Source: Solicoccozyma terricola
Lineage: Eukaryota; Basidiomycota; Tremellomycetes; Filobasidiales; Piskurozymaceae
NCBI GenBank assembly: GCA_001600875.1
Contig: BCLD01000005.1
Location: 1,145,327-1,209,326, forward strand
Direction of reading: 5' to 3'
Length of the DNA: 64,000 bases
The notes under the pieces are model-generated. The model had not been told where the DNA came from, did no database searches, and saw only the letters and a program-made list of their open reading frames with translations. This document shows positions 55,560 through 64,000 of the stretch, piece after piece. The first letter of the stretch is position 1, and each line of letters begins with the position of its first letter. The translations under genes were made by a program, and so were the position numbers.

Positions 55560-58325
55560 ATGGCCCCGATTTCGAGCACCTCTACAGCGCCATCTACCAC
55601 TCCCGCAAATCAAGCGGTGAGTGGAGCTGGTATTCGCATTATGGTGGCCCGCAGCTGACTCTCGCAATCCCATCGGAATAGTGCGATGAGTGTAAGCGGT
55701 TGAAGCGGCGAGTAAGGTCCAGGTTTTGCCGAGGTCTTGACCAGCTACTGACTAGGATCATCTCCAGTGCGATCGCCTGCAGCCATGCAACGACTGCACG
55801 CGGCATGGACGTCGCTGCGTCTATACGGCGGTGCAAAAAACACCCTTGAGCCGGCGGTTGGTGCAGGCGTTAGGTCGACTACCTGACGGCAACTGACGAC
55901 CATCGAGCTATCCAGATACGTCACAGAAATCGAGGGTAGGGTGGACAGGTTGCAGCATCTACTAGCAAAGTATGCTCCTGAACTGGATCTTGATGACGAG
56001 CTAAGGCAACGATCGGAGAGTGAGACGGTGGAGGGTAATGCGGCCGGTAGCAGCATGCGTCAGCCACCCCTCCACCCTTCGCCCACAGGCACCTTTCCTC
56101 TGACCGACTGGGCGTCAACATTATCACCCGGTCGTTTGCCAACCGTGGCTGCACCGCGTTTCTCCCCGAACCAACAAACACCACCTCCACCACCTGTGCT
56201 TTACCCTCGACCAACGACGTCAACCTCGACATCCGAGTTCTTGGAGAAGCAGCCAAAGCACGCCGCAGGGTACGAATGGAATGAGCGGCAAACGAGGACG
56301 GCGATCGGAAACGATGGGACTGCATCGCTGTCCATGGAGCCTGATGGCGAAGGATATCTGGGTAAGCAGGACGAGCCGGCTTCTTTGGATACCATGCACC
56401 ACACCATCGAACTGACTCACCGCACACAGGCTTCGCATCTGGAGCAACCCTCCTCCGCATACTCCAGATCTGCGCAGGCGGCTTGTCCCTCGCTCACATC
56501 AACGCAGAGTCTTTGCCGTTGCAACAATCCCAACACCCCAATCAATGGTCTCCAACGTATGCAGACAAGACGGCATTCGTCGACGCCTATTTCCAGCTAT
56601 ATCACACCCAGTACCCGCTCGTGCATGAACCGACGTTTCGAGCACAGTGGAGTGAAGTCATCCCGAGGCCACCTCATGATCAGTGAGTGCTTGAACCTAC
56701 AATCCTCGCTTACGTGCACGCTGATTATCCGTAGGTGGGAGATGCTACTCAATGTCCTCCTTGGTATCGGCGCCTTCTGCTCGTATCAGCCCATGTACAT
56801 CATCGACTATTTCTTGGAACGAGCGACCTCCATCTTGAATGTGGAGCAACTCGAGTCGGGGAGTCTCACCCTTGTACAGGCTTTCTGTCTGCTCAGCAAC
56901 CTTACTCAGAAGCGGAACAAGCCCAATGCCGGGTCTGTCTATCTCGGTGAGTAGGCAGTGAGATGAGACCCACCTGAGTATAGCCTGACCGCCAAGTTCA
57001 GGTATCGCGGTCAGGATGGCTATCGGTCTAGGCCTACATCGAGAGCTGCCCCTGTGGAACATCACACCATTTCAGAGGGAGGGTCGGTGAGTAAGACGAG
57101 ATTGAAGCGATGGTTCTCATGCCGACGTCGGGTTTTCTGTGACTTTGTAGACGTCGGATCTGGTGGGTAGTGTACATTTTCGACGCGGGGGCGAGCGTCA
57201 CGTTTGGCAGGCCGATAGTAGGTCCGCCTGGCTACGGGCGTGATCTTAAATTTGACGAGTCCCACCGCCGCAGCTCCTCCCATCCGGCGAGGCAGATGTT
57301 GACATGGTACATAACGTCACCGATCGAGTGAGGAGTGTGGCCGCCACCCGTCGCATAATTTGACAAGCTCATCCGCATCTTCCCCACAGGATTTTACACC
57401 GGGATCGCGCTCCCCCCCTCCCGCACTCACCGAGCCCACCATCTACACATCCCTCATTTACCAAGCCTCCTTCCACGTTGTGGGCAACCGGTGCTATAGC
57501 CGCGTTATATCGACACCACCACCGACCGTCGAGGAAACATTGAGGCTGGGCACCGACTTGCAGATATGGCATGCGACTCTGCCTGACTGGTTCCAGCCCG
57601 GACATTATCCCTCAAAAGATTACCCCTGGCTCAACTTTGCTTACCAAAAGCTATTCTGGCGCTACTGCAATCTCCGCATCATTCTGTTTCGGCGACCGTT
57701 CCTGGAGCGTGCACTGAAGGGTCTCCCGCTGGCATCATCCCAGGTGGGCAATGCTTCACCGGCTACCGGTATGGAAGTCGAATGCGCCGAATTGTGTCTC
57801 CAAAATGCAACAGACTCGATTCTCGCCATCCACAACTTCTTCAGCACACGACCAGCGAACAGGCTCGAGTGGTGGTATGGCCTGTGAGTGGTTCTGTGGA
57901 ACGACCTAGGAGATCCTCCTGCTGAGAAGCGCGCCATGCAGTCATTTCCTTTTCCACGCCAGCTTCGTCCCTCTTATAGCCCTGCACACTGATCGCACAT
58001 CACCCAATCGCGGGGCATGGGAGGACGACGTCGACAGAGCGCGTGCCGTCTTGCAGTCTCTGCGTGATGACCCGTTGGCCGAGCGATGTCTCAAGATCAT
58101 CGAGTTGCTGGCGCCTCCGCGAGGACCAGGAAACTTTGAGATGAGATTCGATGGAACGCAGCTTGCTGAGATGTTTCTGGGGAGTGGCGTTGCGCAGGAT
58201 GACCTTGCGCAGACTCTGTCAGTGGACCATTTTGGCTTTCACGCTGACCATGCTGACGGTGGTTGCTCAACAGGCTGCCATTTGCGGACTTTGACACGTT
58301 GGCTAGTTTCTGGCCAACGGATTGA
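55560..58325 (+). CDS. Zn2Cys6 (GAL4-type) transcription factor with fungal-specific TF domain
   Basis: Nuclear DNA-binding regulator, likely recognising CGG triplets. The binuclear zinc cluster is assembled across introns: ACDECKRLKRR, then CDRLQPCNDCTRHGRRC, giving C-x2-C-x6-C-x5-C-x2-C-x6-C exactly. A short coiled-coil follows (YVTEIEGRVDRLQHLLAKY). A Pro/Thr/Ser-rich linker leads to the middle homology region: AFVDAYFQLYHTQYPLVHEP, VLLGIGAFCSY, VRMAIGLGLHRELPLW and RRIWWVVYIFDAGASVTFGR are the hallmark blocks of Fungal_trans (as in XlnR/Gal4-like regulators). The C-terminal half reads WYGL, FVPLIALHTDR and ends PFADFDTLASFWPTD. ATG 55560 starts a 19-residue lead. It is the only regulator in the accessory region, so a candidate local activator. 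Confidence 0.9.
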
Positions 58326-58611
58326 GCGTTGAAGGACAAACAGACGTTGTATGAACGGAAGTTGGACCACGTCACAATGATCATAGCACGCAGTATAGGA
58401 GTCCCTATTCGCCGTGGGCCATGTGAACGACGCAAGGAATAGCAATCGACAAATTGTTTGATGAATGAAACTGTACAATGTGAATATTATCGTCTATGTG
58501 TCCCCCGCAGGAGTCCCATTCGAAGCCCACGCTGCCTCCGCCATCGCCGCATCCTCCTCCGCATCCCTCTGCTCCATTGCCAACATTTATCGCGAAACTT
58601 TGTCTTCAATT

Positions 58612-60260
58612 TCAATCGCCGCTGCCACCGTCACCCCCTTCCTCACCAGATCCACCATTGTAAACCTTGCCTTCAATCTCCATGGCGATCTGAGGAGCTC
58701 CATAAACACGTCTCCTCTCGACCTCGACCTCCTGGAGAATCTGTGTCATTGACTTCCTGTTCATGATCAGTGGATACATTTTGTACCAAGGGCAATGTTA
58801 CCGTAGGATGGGTCTCGCAGGAGCACTACCTGCAGGCGTGTAAAGATACAAGGGGACTCCCGCTGCCTCAATCATCCGCCCGGGGTTCTGGTGCGTCGTG
58901 GGGTCTGGCAACAGCGCCGCCTCTCCTGTCGGCTGACATTCCGTACGCGTACCCCCGAAGTCTTGTTTGCGCCGCCTGACGATAATGCCAAGCTAGCAGC
59001 CTCTTGTCCGGAAGCGCACTCGGCCCGGTGTTTTTCAATCGAAACCAGCTGTGGTCAAGTCGCTTGCCATGGTACTGACGTTCTTGTGTTTCTTTCCCAG
59101 GACTGAATGTGAACATGTGGATGTAGTATGCATCATCCTGGTGGTGTGGGCAGAGGATTGAGGAGAGATGCAGCTCAGCAGCTGGATCGACATCCTGGGA
59201 CCCTGTAGCTCGCTCTGCCTTCTCTCTCACCCTCACCTTGCAGTAGATTGAAAACTCGAACCGATCGAAGCGCTTATGCATGCTGTCTTGGAGAAGAATG
59301 CCAGAGGATACGTCGAACTTTTCATCAACTCCAGTGTGCTGACCGAGAAGCTCTCTGTAGAGCTGGGTAAGGTACCGTGGAAGAAAAGCCCCAAACATAA
59401 ATCAGCACGGCGTGATTCGAAAATGATAGCCAAGTCGGGGTCAAAGGAAAACACCTCACGTCGTCCCTACTCTGAGGCACGATATGCGCAGCGACACAGC
59501 TGTTGTAGTGCTCTTCCGTCACCCAGCAGCATCCATCGCGATTGATCAATGCAATCATGAATGCATTCTGTCAGGGTGAAAATGTAGTCAACTATCACTC
59601 AGCGTTAGGTCGCCGCCGCGAAGATACTTGATACTGGTAACTCGCCTGGTTAACGCTGCTACGACTCGAGTTGCTGACCGTAGTCTCAAGCTGGTCGAGC
59701 TGAGGATCTCCGTATCCTGGCGGTTTGCGTAACTGAGGACCTTGAGCGGGTACGAGAGGTGGAGCGGAAGCCACTGGATTTGCGATCCCCCGGAAACGGA
59801 AACGGGTCAGAAACGGGCCAAGTATGAAACGAAACGACCCTTCACACTTACCAGGCTTCCTGAATTCATAGTGACCTGCTGCTGGTACCTCATCACTCGT
59901 CCTGACATATTCATTTCCATTCAGGTCCGCTACGACACCGTCTCCATCGACGACACACCCGAGAACAAAATAGACATAGGACCACGAGTTGTCGCCGGAA
60001 GCCTCGAGAAAGGGAGTCGGTATGATGCAGAGTCGGAGGGTCTTGATGACACCGTCATAGATGATAATGGCGGCGTTGGCGTCTCCTGACGGAACCCAAG
60101 ACTTGAAAGCCGTCCGGTACTGCGTCCCGAGCTTGTTGACGGACCCGCTCGACTGTTGATTTTGGGTGCTCGGCGGGAGTGATGGCGTCGATGTAGTCGA
60201 CCGACGTTTGTCTTTGGGACCATTGTCACTCTTGCCCGAGACTGACCGTGTCCGCGGCAT
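58612..60260 (-). CDS. HNH-nuclease-domain protein, fungal type
   Basis: Fungal HNH-domain protein of unknown role. Exon 1 (MPRTRSVSGKSDNGPKDKRR) holds a basic, disordered lead and a beta-rich region with FKSWVPSGDANAAIIIYDGV. After introns, NAFMIALINRDGCCWVTEEH and VAAHIVPQSRDD form the first half of the HNH motif (C-W-V-T ... A-H-I-V-P). Joined in phase to it is LYRELLGQHTGVDEKF, DVSSGILLQDSMHKRFDRFE, the second half (N-G-l-L-L ... H-x-x-F-D). A third block reads DHSWFRLKNTGPSALPDKRL, LAWHYRQ. A phase-2 intron (about 58763-58953) can link LRG to KSMTQILQEVEVERRRVYG and a stop at 58612. If not used, the protein ends at 58868. The first Cys pair is incomplete relative to CxxC forms. Confidence 0.7.
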
Positions 60261-60366
60261 AATGGTCGGCGGGGTGCCGTCCCGAGCCCACCGTCGTCAA
60301 CATCGAGGTCCTCGCGCACACAACAGCATAGACTATCAAACACATACAAATACGTTCTTAATAACG

Positions 60367-60374
60367 TGACGTCA
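60367..60374. promoter_or_regulatory. Palindromic CRE site TGACGTCA upstream of the HNH gene
   Basis: Perfect 8-bp TGACGTCA about 107 bp before the HNH gene's start (60260, minus strand). CREB/ATF-type bZIP factors bind this; function here is inferred only. Confidence 0.4.
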
Positions 60375-60429
60375 TGTTAGCTGTAAATCCATACCGCCTG
60401 TGGCTGCCTTCTCTTCATCTGAGTACGCG

Positions 60430-60762
60430 ATGAAAGCCCATCAAGGTGAGCGTCTCCTCGCATCACTTCAAGTCTACATTCAAGCTGACAAACCGCAACG
60501 CTCACAGCTCGGCTCAACCATCGTCGGCATCCTTGAATCCTCATCCATAGAAAAGATCATGGAAATTCAATGTCGATACCATAATGTGCCTCCGCCGTAC
60601 GAGTGTCTTATGACCAGCCTGCTGATCGTGGACATACTCTCCATGCTTGCCATCAATACGGATAAAGTGTGCCTTGGCGATGACTGTCTGGGCCTGTCGC
60701 CATGCAGCAGTTTTGAACTGCTCAGCTCCGATGTTGGAAAACCCTATCGCAAGAGCATTTGA
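60430..60762 (+). CDS. Unrecognised open reading frame
   Basis: 111 codons from ATG 60430 (MKAHQGERLLASLQVYIQ) to a stop at 60760. The start resembles the helical segment that precedes HNH domains in some fungal proteins (GERLLASLQVYIQADKPQR), but no second conserved element was found. May be a first exon or a relic. Confidence 0.25.
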   Translation: MKAHQGERLLASLQVYIQADKPQRSQLGSTIVGILESSSIEKIMEIQCRYHNVPPPYECLMTSLLIVDILSMLAINTDKVCLGDDCLGLSPCSSFELLSSDVGKPYRKSI

Positions 60763-62496
60763 CAGTTGATCCGCTATCCATCTCTTGCCCAGTGAGCAAC
60801 ACAGGTAGCCCCTTTGGCAGGTCTGCAGCATCCTTGCCGTACACTATTCCAGTAAAGTAAACCTCAATGCGCCGGACAAGGGTGAGATACTGAAGGAACA
60901 GCTTTGAGATGTGGACAGGGAGGAACCGTGGGATTTTCTGCACGGTATGGAATCAGTTTATGAAGCAGCGAGATGAATGCTGGCAAAGTCAACTTATCCT
61001 GACCCCTCAGGTTAATACTCTTCTGGTACGACAGGATGGTGAGCATGCAATCGTAGTGCCAAAAGATATTGCGGCCCCAAACTCGTCATTCACAATCTTC
61101 ATCTTTATGAACTCCTTTCCTCGAGCAGGACTGCCATATGTCATGATGGAGGAGGGCCCGAAGGAACTTGTTGGCAGCTATCGGGTAGCTTTACGCTGGT
61201 GGTTCCACTCCTTGACGGATATTCGGACTGCCCTTCAAAGTCAGTCTCTTGTTACACAGTAGCAGAGATCGAGTCATAACTACCTCACATAAGCTACGCT
61301 TGACACATCATATTAACACTCCCACTCGACTAGATATCTTTTCCAACCCCTTGTGTAATAGTGGATTATAAGTAACAACTTTGATGGTGGTGCCATTGGT
61401 GTTTGTCCGCTCCGTGACCATGGTTATACTCCCAGAGGAGCGTATCGATAGATCATCCAGGCTGGCGAGGTGGCGGTGGCGACTTTGCTTCCTGCGGATG
61501 GCACAGATTCTGCCTTTCATTGGACAATCCCTAGATTCTCCCGGTGTCGATTGAAGGCCTCCTGTATTGATACCGAAGGGGGTACTTGCAATGACAAAAC
61601 TGGAGAGATTACTCCAGGTATGTCTGAACACTCTTCCTCGGTGAGATTTACTGACAATATTCCAAGCGAGGAACGCAAGAGGAACGCAAAGACCATCGGC
61701 AAGATATTACAAACTATTGGTGAGTAGTCACATGTCTAATTCTGTACACCTTCGCCTCAAACAACAAACGCAGCAGACCAGGTAGTATTTGATGAGCAGG
61801 AGATGGCTAACAAATATGACAGTGACCCTCGCCATCGCCTTGCCGCGTTTCGACCTCGAGGTCGGTCATTATGGCAAAGAATCAGGCTGTTGAGCATCAA
61901 TATTTGCTTTGACAGATGTCCGACCATAATGGCAATGGCCCAACCGCCTGATGTATCGATAGAGGCTGTTGGCCGACATGTGTACCCTTGGACCCACTTG
62001 AAAGCAAAATGAAACCCAATCGTAAGATGATTCAACCAATGGCGATCTTTGCCCCGGGCAGGGACCGGATGCGCACTGTACAAGTACAACCCACCCTCTG
62101 CCGGATTCAAAAGTGTAGAAGCTGCCTCGCAGATAGCGAAGGTCTAGACAGCAACAGTCCAACAGAAGTTGCCGCGCGCGCGAATGGTCAGGGATCCAGA
62201 AGCTTCCACTTCGGAACTAATTAGGTGCCTGCGGCAACGAAGCTGGTATATCGCCTGGCTATCACGCGTTGAGAACATGAAAATCAAATTGACATTCAGG
62301 CGTCTTTGGCGATGCCCCAGGTCCTCTGTACTAACAGCTCCTACAGTCTCGTGCAGTCCTTGGAAGGGCGGATTCTTTTTTCGGTACACCTCCCCTTCTG
62401 TTTTCATCGGTATACTGGTGGAAATACTAAAGTCGATCTTGCTCCAATGTGCAGGCGACTCAACAATTTCGTCTCCAAATCCGCATCTGCGCCATC
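60763..62496. other. Unresolved stretch before the alpha/beta hydrolase
   Basis: Several short open stretches on the plus strand (about 60970-61258 and 61449-61727) have GT-AG-like borders, but I could not join them into a protein with a known motif. It may be a degenerate gene or a fast-evolving one. No RNA gene or transposon ends seen. Confidence 0.35.
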
Positions 62497-63461
62497 ATGC
62501 CCATCGACGACAGCGTCATTGTCCTCGTCCCAGGTGCTTGGCACGATCCATCGGTCGCGTATCATGACCTGATGGAGAGATTGACCGAGCTCAACCTCCA
62601 GTCAATTCCTGTTCCGCTCCCTACAGTGGGCCCCAAGACTGACGAGACACGTAAGGGAATGGTGGATGATGCTGCAGCCATTCGCAAGGCTGTGGAAGTG
62701 CAAATCGACGACGGCAAGGAGGTCATCGCGGTGTGCCACAGCTACGGCGGACTTCCCATAGCTCAGGCTTTGGAAGGGCTTGCGTTGAGTGATAGAAAGG
62801 CACGGGGCAAGAAAGGGGGCGTAAAGCGTCTCGTCTATGTGGCTGCTTTCTTGATGCCGCCAGGTGCGTGGCGGGAGCGTGGCATCGAGATGGTATGACT
62901 GACTGACCTTGTGATGTCACTGTCAGGAGTAACCCTGTACCAGGCGCTCGGCGAAAAAGATCTCCCCTGGTTCGATGTCCGCGTGCGTGGTAGGGTGTGC
63001 CAAATGATTTGTGGCATATCTCTTACGGCCGATCTTCATGGTGCAGGGCGACATCGTTTACGCTAAAGACCCGGAACACATCTTCTACAATGATGTCGAT
63101 CAGGAACGGATTCCAGGGCTTGTTAAAGAACTGAGTGGATTCTCGTACAAGTGGGCGTCATTCTCTTACACGCATGTTCTTTGGGACATGGACCTTACTG
63201 ACATTCACTGGCGTCTATGACCCGGCATGCATCACCAGAGCGTTTCATGAACCCCTCACCTATTGCGCCAATCGAGATATCCCCACATCATTTCTTCTGT
63301 GCACAAAGGACAATGCAATGCCTTACCCCATCCAACAGCAGTTGGTGAAAATGGCGGGGCTGGCGGACGAAGACGTGGTAACCTGTGACGCTGGACACTG
63401 CCCGTTCATCAGCCAATGTCACGTTGTGGTGGAAATGTTGAGGAAGGCGGCAGCCGCTTGA
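62497..63461 (+). CDS. Alpha/beta hydrolase
   Basis: Small serine hydrolase of the AB_hydrolase_6 type (relatives are esterases with unknown substrates). The N-terminus MPIDDSVIVLVPGAWHDPSV includes the oxyanion loop G-A-W-H. The nucleophile elbow is AVCHSYGGLP (G-x-S-x-G-like H-S-Y-G-G), the acid is in FLLCTKDNAMP and the histidine in DAGHCPFIS. An exon ends YVAAFLMPPG, another gives VTLYQALGEKDLPWFDVR joined to GDIVYAKDPEHIFYND. A GTGGGC-CCAG intron (about 63149-63238) joins FSYK to AFHEPLTYCANRDIPT in phase. Four exons; ATG at 62497; stop at 63459. No signal peptide. Confidence 0.85.
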
Positions 63462-64000
63462 CGGCGAATGTTTTGGAAATGGAACAGCCTGAAATATCCC
63501 TCTACGTGAAAGATCGAACGTCAAATTCTTCGTTCTCCCCGTTGTAAAGAGTTGGTGCTGCCACTGTAACGAAGTGATATCTTTTTCAAGAAGTTGTTAA
63601 TACATAAACTGAGCTTGACTAGAAGTGGCCTAACTAATAGTGGCAAACTGATCTCGTTTCGCCACTTGCTTCCTGTGCTGTGTTGCGCTGCTCCATACTG
63701 CCCTTCACTGCCCTGCCATGCAATGCTATACTTCAGCATCACCACGACACAGAACTCGTCATTTGCGACAGCTTTGATGGCAGCATCAATGGCATTCTCG
63801 TTACCGTAGTTTGGAGTGTTGATAGCCGGTCGAGCCAGAGGTGTACTTCTGTAGAGAGAACTCCATTTCATTTGTCAGGGTCATTCGACTAGAATCGAGT
63901 GCAAGTCCCTAACCAGCCCAACCCATTCATAATCGATGAAGTGACCCCTTCCCCCCCCCCCCCCCCCCCCCCTCACTCCACCCACAGAGTCCTCGCAACT
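63462..64000. other. Right-hand flank with a 22-nt C run
   Basis: C homopolymer at 63951-63972. No gene recognised up to the window end. Confidence 0.5.

Noticed and set aside
60763..62496. A second HNH-nuclease gene or transposon remnant
   Set aside because: Only one N-terminal resemblance (at 60430) and no HNH core, terminal repeats or transposase motifs were found.
1..64000. CRISPR arrays, rRNA genes and insertion sequences
   Set aside because: No spaced direct repeats, rRNA-like blocks or terminal inverted repeats with transposase reading were seen; the intron-rich genes show a eukaryotic genome.

Overview
The window is nuclear DNA of a basidiomycete fungus, most likely a tremellomycete yeast of the Cryptococcus/Kwoniella type. 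That placement is an inference from three things: very intron-rich genes with many short introns and GTGAGT-like donors, close gene packing, and fungal proteins such as KEI1, TSC13, EFM7 and Zn2Cys6 factors. I recognise no virus, IS element, rRNA, tRNA or CRISPR array. Three N bases (28566, 29182-29183) mark weak assembly spots.

The left part (about 1-28,050) is ordinary core genome. In order it holds: a DNA polymerase delta subunit (POL32/CDC27, cut by the window edge), TSC13 enoyl reductase, an unrecognised disordered protein, an acyl-CoA-binding/ankyrin protein, mitochondrial malate dehydrogenase, an arrestin-like protein, RAD14/XPA, the mitochondrial carnitine/acylcarnitine carrier, the EFM7 methyltransferase, KEI1, allantoinase, POP5, an SDR, ERG26 and a Gly/Gln-rich DUF7721-like protein.

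The right part (about 28,600-58,300) looks like an accessory catabolic region. It holds a ketopantoate-reductase-like enzyme, a peroxisomal-type 4-coumarate-CoA-ligase-like synthetase (with an in-frame stop), a class C beta-lactamase-like hydrolase, an AtuA (acyclic terpene utilisation) protein, a tandem 3-hydroxyisobutyrate-dehydrogenase protein facing a class II ketose-bisphosphate aldolase, a GFO/IDH/MocA dehydrogenase, a lectin/chitin-deacetylase, an aldo-keto reductase, two MFS transporters, a SnoaL-like protein, a P-loop kinase and a Zn2Cys6 regulator. Several are divergent pairs with short shared promoters. The gene content suggests uptake of a sugar- or terpenoid-derived compound, hydrolysis, CoA activation, redox steps and aldol cleavage, with a local regulator; the substrate cannot be read from sequence. 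The right end (58,600-64,000) has an HNH-nuclease-domain gene, an unclear stretch and an alpha/beta hydrolase.

At the DNA level the most striking features are a likely 3-nt micro-exon in the malate dehydrogenase gene, long G/C homopolymers found only outside exons, a 48-bp minisatellite in an oversized RAD14 intron, and a paired E-box inverted repeat in the RAD14/carnitine-carrier promoter. Exon borders were placed by eye from splice sites, phase and family motifs.
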